In this document: one piece after another, positions 1 to 6,094 of the stretch
How the letters are laid out: the number at the start of each line of letters is the position of its first letter
Numbering within the stretch: the stretch's first letter is position 1
Assembly: GCA_005776735.1 (NCBI GenBank)
Contig: SXOM01000649.1
Span: forward strand, 1-8,726
Source: Pseudomonadota bacterium
Lineage (GTDB): Bacteria; Myxococcota_A; UBA796; SXON01
Reading direction: 5' to 3'
Length of the DNA: 8,726 nt
Notes under the pieces: model-generated
Database searches by the model: none
What the model saw: the letters and a program-made list of their open reading frames with translations, nothing else
What the model was told of the DNA's origin: nothing
Position numbers and translations under genes: made by a program

Positions 1-9
1 CCACAGCAT
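1..9 (-). CDS. Possible start of a leftward gene (3 codons only)
   Basis: On the minus strand an ATG at 9-7 is preceded by GAGGAG (complement of 20-25) with a 10-nt gap, an acceptable ribosome-binding arrangement. Only three codons (M-L-W) fall inside the window, so no product can be named. The base composition of 1-120 is less GC-rich than the rest, as expected for a leader or promoter. The start could be fortuitous. Confidence 0.25.
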
Positions 10-142
10 CAGAGACTCACTCCTCGTCGTTCTCACCTCTCCCGCATTCCTCTTCATCATCGAAGACAGCCGTGGCCCTGAACCCGAACCACTCTTCGAG
101 CGGATTGTGTCGCGACAGGCGATGGCGCTTGCTTCGGACGCG

Positions 143-196
143 CGATTCGCGGCGTTTGCTCGTGGGGCGGCGCCGCTGAGCGCGTGGGCGTCGGCC
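143..196. repeat. Direct repeat copy A (54 bp)
   Basis: This segment matches 277-330 at 52 of 54 positions by my alignment. The differences are at 150 (C versus A at 284) and 177 (T versus C at 311). The two copies point the same way with a 134-bp period. The core contains GTTTGCTCGTGGGGCGGCG. Similarity fades on both sides, so the copies have defined borders and are not part of a longer duplication. Confidence 0.9.
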
Positions 197-207
197 GCGG
201 AGGCGGC

Positions 208-216
208 GGGGGGGGG
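208..216. repeat. Nine-G homopolymer run
   Basis: Nine consecutive G residues end one base before the 28-bp palindrome. Such tracts are prone to slippage and sequencing error. No coding frame is obviously controlled by it. Confidence 0.85.
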
Positions 217-217
217 A

Positions 218-245
218 GTTCCTGAACGAACGTTCGTTCAGGAAC
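218..245. promoter_or_regulatory. Perfect 28-bp palindrome, operator-like
   Basis: The left half GTTCCTGAACGAAC (218-231) is exactly the reverse complement of the right half (232-245), with no spacer. The centre reads AACGAACGTTCGTT. Contiguous palindromes of this size and composition resemble binding sites of dimeric or paired TetR-family repressors; that link is an inference, since no regulator gene is visible. It could control the leftward gene that may begin at position 9. Alternatives are part of a mobile or repeat element, or an RNA hairpin. Confidence 0.6.
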
Positions 246-276
246 CCGCCGTCGCGCCGCTCGGCGAGCGCCAACC

Positions 277-330
277 CGATTCGAGGCGTTTGCTCGTGGG
301 GCGGCGCCGCCGAGCGCGTGGGCGTCGGCC
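277..330. repeat. Direct repeat copy B (54 bp)
   Basis: This is the second copy of the 143-196 repeat, in the same orientation, with two mismatches. It lies 31 bp beyond the end of the 28-bp palindrome, while copy A ends 21 bp before it, so the palindrome sits between the copies. Confidence 0.9.
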
Positions 331-525
331 TGGGCGGCCGGCTTGCTGCGCACGCGGACGACCTCCGCGCGCGCTGCCCCGGCGACCGTGGGACGGAAGC
401 CCCGAGAAGGCGGTGGACGCGTGGTCGAGCGGCGCGCCTCGCGCGTCGAAGCTCGATTCTTCAGCCGACCGGGGGCTCGCCCCGCCCGCGGGCCCCGTCG
501 ACCGCCGCCGCCGCGTCGCGCGGCA

Positions 526-550
526 GACCCAGAGTCGCGAGCGCTGGGTC
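526..550 (-). terminator. Hairpin downstream of sppA
   Basis: A 7-bp inverted repeat, GACCCAG (526-532) and CTGGGTC (544-550), encloses an 11-nt loop that itself contains the palindrome TCGCGA. It lies 29-53 nt past the sppA stop on the minus strand. No T-tract follows, so intrinsic termination is uncertain. Confidence 0.3.
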
Positions 551-560
551 GCGGCGCGAC

Positions 561-571
561 GCCCTTCGGGC
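561..571 (-). terminator. Short GC hairpin just after the sppA stop
   Basis: GCCC-TTC-GGGC (561-571) begins 8 nt after the sppA stop codon (579-581 on the complement). The stem is only 4 bp and no T-run follows. It could protect the 3' end or help terminate together with the larger hairpin at 526-550. Confidence 0.2.
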
Positions 572-578
572 CTGTGCC

Positions 579-2228
579 CTACTTGACCTCGATCTCGAAC
601 GGGAGGAGCGCCATCGCCTCGCCAGGGTGCTCGGCAAGGCACCGGGCGCCCACGGGGAGGTCGGGGAGCCACGCGAGCTCGGGGACCGCGGTGAACATGA
701 GCTGGCGGAGCATCCGCTGGACGAAACCACCGCGGGGAAGCGGCCGGATGTCCCAGGTGCGGTAGTGGGCCGTCCCGGCGAGCGCGGCGGCGCGGGCAAG
801 GGCGTCGTCGAGGCCACCGAGGTGGTCGACCAGGCCGAGCGTGCGGGCACGGCGCCCCACCCAGACGCGGCCGCGGGCGTGGGGCTCCACCGCGTCGTAG
901 GCGAGGTGCCGCCCCTGGGCCACGCGCTCGACGAAGCGACGGTAGGTCAGCTCGAGGCCAGCGCGGAGGTGGTGACGGGTCGACGACGAGACCGCCGTTT
1001 CGACGAAGAGATCGCCCTGGGGGCCGGTGAGGAGGTCCTCGGCGTGCACCCCCTGGCGTTCGAGCGCGGGACGGAGCACCGGCTTGCCGGCGATGACCCC
1101 GATGCTGCCGGTGATGCTCGCGGGGTGCGCCCACACCTCGGTCGCCGAAGCGCTCAGGTAGACGCCGCCCGAGGCCGACACGTCGCCGAAGCTCGCCACC
1201 ACCGGGCGGGTGGCGGCGAGACGCTCGACCGCGCGCCAGATGAGGTCGCTCGCCGGCGCGCTGCCGCCAGGGCTGTTCACGCGCAGGACCACGGCCTTCA
1301 CTTCGTCGGCTTCGCGCAGCTCCTCCAAGGCCTCGACCACGGGGACCACGGCGATGGAGGCCATGCCCGGCTGACCGCGGCCGTCGGTGACCGCGCCGCC
1401 GAGCCAGACCGTCGGGATGGCGGCATGGCCGTGGAGGAAGGTGCGCATCGCCTCTTCCCGGCGGGCGTGCTTGACCCAGGAGGCGAAGGGCACCACCCGA
1501 GGTTCGCGCCCCACCAACGTCTCGATGTCGGCGGCGACCTCGTCGGGGTAGCGGACGGCGGTGAAAAAGCCGCGCGCGACGGCGTCTTCGGCGGACAACG
1601 GCGCGTCGGCGACCGCTTGCAGGACCGTGCCGGCCTCGAGCCCGGGGCGGAGCCGGACCTGGGCCTGCACCCACTCGTCGGCGAGGTCCTCGACCATGGC
1701 GCGGGTGGCCTCGCGGTTGGGCGCGGACGCGAAGCCCCGCGAGAACTGCTCGCCGAACGACTTGAACTCGCCGACCGCCTCGACCTCGAAGCCGGCGCCG
1801 AAGCGGCCCAGGAGCTCGCCGTAGAAGCGGAGGGTGGTGCCGAGGCCGACACAGAAGACCTGCGTCCCCGGGCGGACCCAGGCGCGGGTGCACGCGGCGG
1901 CGAGGAGGAGCTCGGCGTTGCCCACGTGATCGAACTCGGCGAGGACGAGCTGGCCGGCGTCGCGGGCGGCCGCGAGGGCCTCGGCGCACTCGTGCAGGGT
2001 GGCCTGGCCGCCGTCGAGCACCAGGCGCTCGACCTTGAGCCACACCCCGCGCACCTCGGGGCTGGCGGCGAGCCGCCGGAGGTCGGCCGGACCGGGGAGC
2101 GGCGCGCGCGGGCCGACGCGAACCTCGACCAGCGGAGCGCCCCACTCGGCGAGGGCCCGGCGGCCCCGGACCAGGGCCCACCAGGGCGTCGCGACCAGTC
2201 GCGGAGAGAGCGGGAAGCCGGTTGCCAT
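579..2228 (-). CDS. sppA: SppA-type signal peptide peptidase (S49 family)
   Basis: Serine protease of family S49, expected to cut up signal peptides left in the membrane after protein export. From the ATG at 2228 it has 549 residues, comparable with the long, two-domain enterobacterial form of about 620. The first S49-like domain carries GEFKSFGEQF (residues 153-162) with the likely general-base Lys156. The second has RVNSPGGS (316-323) and the nucleophile motif SASGG (351-355) with likely Ser353, followed by ITGSIGVIAG (372-381). The Ser/Lys split across two domains matches known SppA. I chose 2228 over an in-frame ATG at 2288: the upstream start would put the promoter of the divergent gene inside sppA and adds an Arg-rich, unconserved-looking tail. 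From neither start is there a clear N-terminal membrane helix, which is unusual. It stands alone, divergent from the zinc-ribbon gene. Confidence 0.92.
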   Translation of the reverse strand: MATGFPLSPRLVATPWWALVRGRRALAEWGAPLVEVRVGPRAPLPGPADLRRLAASPEVRGVWLKVERLVLDGGQATLHECAEALAAARDAGQLVLAEFDHVGNAELLLAAACTRAWVRPGTQVFCVGLGTTLRFYGELLGRFGAGFEVEAVGEFKSFGEQFSRGFASAPNREATRAMVEDLADEWVQAQVRLRPGLEAGTVLQAVADAPLSAEDAVARGFFTAVRYPDEVAADIETLVGREPRVVPFASWVKHARREEAMRTFLHGHAAIPTVWLGGAVTDGRGQPGMASIAVVPVVEALEELREADEVKAVVLRVNSPGGSAPASDLIWRAVERLAATRPVVASFGDVSASGGVYLSASATEVWAHPASITGSIGVIAGKPVLRPALERQGVHAEDLLTGPQGDLFVETAVSSSTRHHLRAGLELTYRRFVERVAQGRHLAYDAVEPHARGRVWVGRRARTLGLVDHLGGLDDALARAAALAGTAHYRTWDIRPLPRGGFVQRMLRQLMFTAVPELAWLPDLPVGARCLAEHPGEAMALLPFEIEVK

Positions 2229-2235
2229 GGGCCCC

Positions 2236-2264
2236 CGGGTACGACGACGAAAGAACCCTGTCAA
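2236..2264 (-). promoter_or_regulatory. Candidate sppA promoter (minus strand)
   Basis: On the minus strand a perfect TTGACA (complement of 2259-2264) is followed after 17 nt by TACCCG (complement of 2236-2241), a poor -10 box. If it is used, transcription would start almost at the ATG at 2228, giving a leaderless or near-leaderless mRNA. No good Shine-Dalgarno sequence precedes that ATG, which is compatible with this. Confidence 0.4.
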
Positions 2265-2281
2265 CGGGCCGGGGCCGGCGC

Positions 2282-2310
2282 TTGACATCCGTGTACGGCT
2301 GTCCTACTAA
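2282..2310 (+). promoter_or_regulatory. Sigma70-like promoter of the zinc-ribbon gene
   Basis: A perfect -35 box TTGACA (2282-2287), an ideal 17-nt spacer and a -10-like TACTAA (2305-2310) predict a transcript starting near 2317, about 20 nt before the GTG start at 2336. GGAG at 2327-2330, with a 5-nt gap, supplies the ribosome-binding site. The transcript may continue into mreB. Confidence 0.65.
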
Positions 2311-2335
2311 GCGGCCCGAACCGATCGGAGCCCGG

Positions 2336-2806
2336 GTGTCCACCAAGATCTGCCCGAACTGCAACGCCGAGGTACCGGCCATCGCCAACCTCTGCAAGCA
2401 CTGCTTCCACGACTTCCACGTCGTGCCGCCGCCGAAGAAGAGCCCGTTTTGGACGTTGCTTTTCCTCGCGCTCGGCACCTCGTTCGTGGCGGCCATGGTG
2501 TTTGCCCACATCTACGGGCAGCAGAAGGTGATGACCAACGTGGTCGACAAAGAGACCAAGAGCATCGTCTTCACCACCAAGACCCCCGACGACGTCACGT
2601 CCGAGCGCGTCTACTGGAAGGACGTGTCGGCGATCGAGTACCTCACGCAGACCCGGCCGCTCAGCCAGCAGTTGTGGGTGGTGCGCACCGACAGCAAGCG
2701 GTTCTTGTACTCCGAGAGCAACGAGAACCTCACCATCGACGCGCATCGCCTGTCCGAGACGGTGGGCAAGCCGCTCATCGAGCGCGACGTCTCCGCCGAA
2801 GAGTAG
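2336..2806 (+). CDS. Small zinc-ribbon membrane protein, function unknown
   Basis: A 156-residue protein. Residues 6-23 form a zinc ribbon with CPNC (C6, C9) and CKHC (C20, C23); the run CKHCFHDF recalls UPF0547-like short zinc ribbons. A Pro/Lys hinge (PPPKK, 31-35) leads to one hydrophobic helix at about 38-60. The remaining 95 residues alternate polar and hydrophobic positions (RVYWKDVSAI, QQLWVVRTDSKRFLY) and look beta-rich, perhaps a small PH-like or sensor domain. With lysines on the N-terminal side, the ribbon is probably cytoplasmic and the C-terminal part periplasmic. The GTG at 2336 is chosen because GGAG lies 5 nt upstream and the promoter box ends at 2310; the frame stays open further upstream but crosses the promoter. 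It precedes mreB by 57 nt with the same GGAG-5 nt-GTG start, so co-transcription and an envelope role are plausible but unproven. Confidence 0.8.
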   Translation: MSTKICPNCNAEVPAIANLCKHCFHDFHVVPPPKKSPFWTLLFLALGTSFVAAMVFAHIYGQQKVMTNVVDKETKSIVFTTKTPDDVTSERVYWKDVSAIEYLTQTRPLSQQLWVVRTDSKRFLYSESNENLTIDAHRLSETVGKPLIERDVSAEE

Positions 2807-2812
2807 CCGCGC

Positions 2813-2846
2813 GGCGGCGTTGTCCCGCTGCATCGGTTACGCCGCC
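2813..2846 (+). promoter_or_regulatory. Stem-loop in the mreB leader
   Basis: GGCGGCGT (2813-2820) pairs perfectly with ACGCCGCC (2839-2846), an 8-bp stem with an 18-nt loop. It occupies most of the 57-nt gap before mreB and ends 8 nt before the GGAG ribosome-binding site at 2855-2858. It could limit read-through, stabilise the mRNA or modulate mreB translation. There is no T-run, so a full terminator is less likely. Confidence 0.45.
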
Positions 2847-2863
2847 CCACCTTCGGAGTCCCG

Positions 2864-3895
2864 GTGCTCGAGTCCGCGCTCGGCCTGCTGACCAGCGATC
2901 TCGCGATCGACCTGGGCACGGCCAACACCCTCGTCTACGTCACCGGTCGCGGACTGGTGGTCGACGAGCCCAGCGTCGTGGCCATGGCCAAGGGTCCGGG
3001 GGGTGTGCTCGGCAAGGTCTTGTCCGTGGGCGCCGAGGCCAAGCGGATGGTGGGGCGTACGCCCGGGAACATCGTCGCCGTCCGCCCGCTGAAGGATGGG
3101 GTCATCGCGGACTTCGAGGTCACCGAGGCGATGCTCCGGTACTTCATCGAGAAGGCGATGGGCCGCCGTAGCTTCGCGCACCCGCGCGCGGTGGTGTGCA
3201 TCCCCTACCGCATCACCGAGGTCGAAAAGCGCGCGGTCCAGGAGTCGGCCCGCTCGGCCGGCGCCCGCGAGGTGCTGCTGGTGCCCGAGCCCATGGCGGC
3301 GGCCATCGGCGCCGGGTTGCCGGTCACCGAGCCGATCGGCTCGATGATCGTCGACATCGGCGGCGGCACCACCGAGGTGGCGGTCATCTCCATCGGCGGC
3401 GTCGCCACCACCCAGTCGCTCCGGGTCGCCGGCGACGCGATGGACGAAGCGATCGCCGCCTACGTCCGGCGGCGGTTCAACTGCCTCATCGGCGAGCGCA
3501 CCGCCGAGGAGATCAAGCTCGCGGTCGGCAGCGCGGCCCCGCCGACCGAACGCCTGAGCATCGTGGTCAAGGGCCGCGACCTGAGCACCGGCGCCCCCCG
3601 CCAGTTCGAGGTCACCGGCGAAGACACCGCCGAAGCTTTGGCCGACTCCGTGGCGCAGATCGTCGAGGCGGTCCGCCACACCCTCGAACAGACGCCCCCC
3701 GAGCTCTCGGCCGACATCATCGACCAGGGCGTCGTCCTGGCCGGCGGCGGCGCGCTCCTGCGCCACCTGGACGACGTCCTGCGCGACGCCACCGGGCTCC
3801 CGGTGGTCATCGCCGAAGACCCGCTCCGCTGCGTGGTCATGGGCGCGGGCGAGTGCCTCGAGAAGCCCGAGCTGCTCAAGCGCGTCGCGCTCTGA
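2864..3895 (+). CDS. mreB: Rod-shape-determining protein MreB
   Basis: Bacterial actin homologue that polymerises on the inner face of the cytoplasmic membrane and guides the elongation machinery. At 343 residues it matches the usual length of about 335-350. The actin-fold signatures are present in order: phosphate-1 loop DLGTANT (16-22), EPMAAAIGAG (142-151), phosphate-2 DIGGGTTE (164-171) and LAGGGALL (292-299). The start is GTG at 2864 with GGAG 5 nt upstream. The N-terminal segment (LESALGLLTS, residues 2-11) sits where Gram-negative MreB has a membrane-binding amphipathic helix, but here it has no Lys or Arg. No mreC, mreD, penicillin-binding protein 2 or rodA follows: the next genes converge from the opposite strand. 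The only possible partner is the upstream zinc-ribbon protein gene. The identification as MreB is secure. Confidence 0.97.
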   Translation: MLESALGLLTSDLAIDLGTANTLVYVTGRGLVVDEPSVVAMAKGPGGVLGKVLSVGAEAKRMVGRTPGNIVAVRPLKDGVIADFEVTEAMLRYFIEKAMGRRSFAHPRAVVCIPYRITEVEKRAVQESARSAGAREVLLVPEPMAAAIGAGLPVTEPIGSMIVDIGGGTTEVAVISIGGVATTQSLRVAGDAMDEAIAAYVRRRFNCLIGERTAEEIKLAVGSAAPPTERLSIVVKGRDLSTGAPRQFEVTGEDTAEALADSVAQIVEAVRHTLEQTPPELSADIIDQGVVLAGGGALLRHLDDVLRDATGLPVVIAEDPLRCVVMGAGECLEKPELLKRVAL

Positions 3896-4016
3896 GCCGC
3901 GACGAGGGGCGGCGCGCCGCGACCGGCCTGACGGCGGCAACTCCGCCGCGCGCCGCGGGGCGCCCGCAGGACCCGGCCCGACGTGCGGACGGTCGCGGGG
4001 CGCCCCCCGAACCGGC
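3896..4016. terminator. Convergent intergenic region with GC palindromes
   Basis: The 121 bp between mreB and the oppositely oriented lipoprotein operon contain a 12-bp palindrome GCGGCGCGCCGC (3909-3920), a hairpin CGGCGG-CAACT-CCGCCG (3932-3948), and GCGGGGCGCCC twice (3955-3965 and 3995-4005, exactly 40 bp apart). These are candidates for a bidirectional termination zone. No T-rich tails are present, so Rho-dependent or structure-only termination is more likely than classic intrinsic terminators. Confidence 0.45.
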
Positions 4017-4982
4017 TCAGTCCGGGCCCACCGCGCGCACCCGGCCCGCCTGCATGTCCGCCACCAGCAGCGTGCCGTCGGGGAGGAAGAGCAGGTCGGC
4101 CGGCCAGGAGAGGCGCGCGGCGGTGGCCGGGCCACCATCGCCGTCATCGCCCACCTCGCCGGTGCCGAACACCGGCTCGACCGCGGCGCCGTCGATGCGC
4201 ACCACGCGGCTGGCGCCGCCCTCGGCCACAACCAGCGCCCCGTCGGGCCCGTAGACCGCCGACCACGGGTACTCGAGCCCCTCCGCGAGCACCTCGGTGC
4301 CGCCGTCGGGCCACGCGGCGAGCACCCGCCCGCCGAACGCGTCGACGACGAGCACCTCGTCGCCCGCCCCCGGGCGCACGCGCTGCACACCGGGGACGTC
4401 GGCCACCACGGTGGTCACGATGCCGTCGGCGTCTACCCGGCGTACCGCGCCGTTGAGCGTGTCGGCGATCCACAGGCTCTCGTCGGCCGCCCACGCCATG
4501 CCGCACGGCTCGCTGAAGGTGGCCTGTACGGCTGGGCCACCATCGCCCGAGTATCCTTGCTCGCCCGTCCCAGCATAGACCTCGACGCGGCCCGCGCCGT
4601 CGTCGACGAGCACGCGGTGTTCGTGCACGGGCAAAACGGTGAGCCGACCGTCGGGCGCCCACGTGGCGTCCATCGGGTTCTCGAGCGGGCTCTGCAACCA
4701 CGGCGCGCCGGGCGTGCTGTACTCGTGCACGCCGGAGCCGGCCCGCGTGACGAGGCGACCGTCGGCCAGGCAGCGCACCCGCATGTTGTTGAAGTCGACG
4801 ACGCACGGGGCGCCGTCGGGGTCGAGCGCGAGCCCGCTCGGCAGGTACAACCATGCCTCCGGCGCGGGCAGCCCCTCGCCGTTGAACCCCGACACGCCGG
4901 CGCCGGCGACCGTGCACGCGACGCCGGGACCGCAGGGCGGCTCGGCGCACGCGGCCAGGAGGAGCGCGAAGACTAGCGCCAC
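4017..4982 (-). CDS. NHL-repeat beta-propeller lipoprotein, third paralogue
   Basis: A 321-residue predicted lipoprotein, last gene of the operon. The short signal ends in a lipobox with Cys12 (LLAAC). The body is an NHL-type six-bladed propeller. Clear blades begin at WLYLP (44), ENP (101), SEP (157), EYP (237) and SWP (292); linkers such as GTGEQGYSGDGGPA (138-151) and GTGEVGDDGDGGPA (273-286) are typical. The fourth blade (about 191-236) has lost the consensus. The N-terminal ACTVAG (22-27) appears to supply the closing strand of the final blade. Cys17 and Cys23 could form a disulfide, and so could Cys60 and Cys71. The GTG start overlaps the end of the preceding gene by 10 nt and lacks its own good ribosome-binding site, so translation is probably coupled. 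The family suggests binding of protein or another ligand; no catalytic motif is visible. Confidence 0.85.
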   Translation of the reverse strand: MALVFALLLAACAEPPCGPGVACTVAGAGVSGFNGEGLPAPEAWLYLPSGLALDPDGAPCVVDFNNMRVRCLADGRLVTRAGSGVHEYSTPGAPWLQSPLENPMDATWAPDGRLTVLPVHEHRVLVDDGAGRVEVYAGTGEQGYSGDGGPAVQATFSEPCGMAWAADESLWIADTLNGAVRRVDADGIVTTVVADVPGVQRVRPGAGDEVLVVDAFGGRVLAAWPDGGTEVLAEGLEYPWSAVYGPDGALVVAEGGASRVVRIDGAAVEPVFGTGEVGDDGDGGPATAARLSWPADLLFLPDGTLLVADMQAGRVRAVGPD

Positions 4983-6094
4983 ACCGCGCGGATCGCGTTG
5001 TTGTAGGTGTCCGCGATGAACACGTTTCCGTCGCCGTCGACCGCGACGCCGTAGGGCTTGTTGAGCCGCGCTTCGGCCGCCGGGCCGTCGTCGCCGGTGT
5101 AGTCGGGCTCGGTGCAGATGCCGGCGAACGTGGAGATCGTGCCGTCGCGCACCACGCGGACGCAGGAGTTCTCGGTGTCGGCGATGTACAGCTCGCCGTC
5201 GACGCCCACGGCCACGTCAGCCGGGTTGAACAACAGCGCCGCGGTGGCCGCGCCCCCGTCGCCCCCGAAGCCGGGGCTGCCACTGCCCACCACCGTGTCG
5301 ATGGTGCCGGTGGCGAGGTCGATCGCGCGGACCCGCTGGTTGAGCGTGTCGGCGACGTACAGCACCCCGGTGTCGGAGAGCGCGAGGCGCCCGGCCGGGG
5401 CCGCGGCCTGGCCCTTGGGGTTGTTGAACTGCGCGGTGGTGACGGTGCCACCGTCGCCCGCGTAGCCGGCCGTGCCGTCGCCCCCGAGGGTGTGCAGGAT
5501 GCCGTCGGGGGTGACGGTGCGGATGCGCTGGTTGGCGGTGTCGCTGATGTACAGCGTGCCGTCGGGGCCTTCGACGACGCTCGACGGCAGGTCGAGCGCC
5601 CCGAGGAGCGCGTCGCCTTCGTCGCCCGAGAACGAACGGGCGCCGGTGCCCGCCACGAACGAAAGCGTGTCGGTGGCCAGGTCGATCTTCTCGACGCGGC
5701 TGTTGTGCCACGCCGCGAGGAGCAGGTTGCCCTCGGCGTCGAAGCTGAGCTGCGTCGGGTGGTTGAACGACGCCAGGCGCGAGTCGCCCTCGGGACCGTC
5801 GCCCAACAAGCCGTTGCCCGCGACGGTGGAGATCACGCCGTCGGCGTCGATCTTGCGGATGCGGTGGTTGTTCCAGTCGAGCAGGTACGCCTCGCCCTCG
5901 GGGGAGAAGTCGAGGTCTTGCGGCAAGTACAGGTACGACTCGTCGGCCGGGATGTCCTCCTGGCCGAGCGCCGCGAACCCCTGGTAGCCGGCGTAGGTGC
6001 AGATGGTCCCGCTCTCGCCGCTGCAGCCGACGGGGAGGTCGCCGCTGTCGGTGGGGGTGGTGTCACAGGCGGCGAGCAGGAAGAAGAGACTCAT
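4973..6094 (-). CDS. NHL-repeat beta-propeller lipoprotein, second paralogue
   Basis: A 373-residue predicted lipoprotein. The signal MSLFFLLAAC places the lipid-bearing Cys at 10, followed by the acidic linker DTTPTDSGD. Six NHL blades begin at YLYLP (54), NHP (111), LDLP (167), NNP (225), FNP (289) and NKP (345). Well-kept repeat cores include DWNNHRIRKID (73-83), ISDTANQRIR (183-192), VADTLNQRVR (247-256) and IADTYNNAIR (360-369). The chain stops after the third strand of blade 6, and the N-terminal TICTYAG (30-36) matches the missing strand. Cys24 and Cys32 correspond to Cys pairs in both neighbours; Cys311 and Cys327 are extra. The start ATG shares an ATGA overlap with the stop of the upstream gene, indicating coupled translation. 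The ligand and function are unknown. Confidence 0.88.
   Translation of the reverse strand: MSLFFLLAACDTTPTDSGDLPVGCSGESGTICTYAGYQGFAALGQEDIPADESYLYLPQDLDFSPEGEAYLLDWNNHRIRKIDADGVISTVAGNGLLGDGPEGDSRLASFNHPTQLSFDAEGNLLLAAWHNSRVEKIDLATDTLSFVAGTGARSFSGDEGDALLGALDLPSSVVEGPDGTLYISDTANQRIRTVTPDGILHTLGGDGTAGYAGDGGTVTTAQFNNPKGQAAAPAGRLALSDTGVLYVADTLNQRVRAIDLATGTIDTVVGSGSPGFGGDGGAATAALLFNPADVAVGVDGELYIADTENSCVRVVRDGTISTFAGICTEPDYTGDDGPAAEARLNKPYGVAVDGDGNVFIADTYNNAIRAVWR

Larger units (their letters stand above)
10..578. other. Long non-coding, repeat-bearing intergenic region
   Basis: No reading frame here looks like a real protein. The open frames are Arg/Pro/Ala-rich on both strands, as expected for chance frames in GC-rich DNA, and they run through the repeats and the palindrome. 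The stretch contains two 54-bp direct repeats, a 28-bp perfect palindrome, a nine-G run and several short GC hairpins downstream of the sppA stop codon. The combination looks like intergenic repeat-element DNA, possibly with an operator for a regulator outside the window. Confidence 0.6.

Noticed and set aside
17..274. Small minus-strand open frame (85 codons) with an acidic tail
   Set aside because: It runs through the palindrome and repeat copy A, is Arg-rich for most of its length, and shows no ribosome-binding site or family resemblance.
318..2285. Plus-strand open frame of 655 codons antisense to sppA
   Set aside because: Low-complexity Glu/Ala/Gly/Arg composition, no recognisable domain, entirely mirrored by SppA.
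2229..2288. Upstream ATG at 2288 as the sppA start
   Set aside because: It would overlap the well-formed TTGACA promoter of the divergent gene and adds a 20-residue Arg/Pro-rich tail. A weak AGGA 13 nt upstream is too distant to favour it.
238..2511. Very long minus-strand open frame (757 codons) overlapping sppA
   Set aside because: Its translation is Arg/Pro/Gly-rich without domain signatures and it is out of frame with the convincing SppA protein; a chance frame in GC-rich DNA.
3196..4254. Plus-strand frame overlapping mreB and the convergent intergenic region
   Set aside because: His/Arg/Gly-rich shadow of mreB in another frame.
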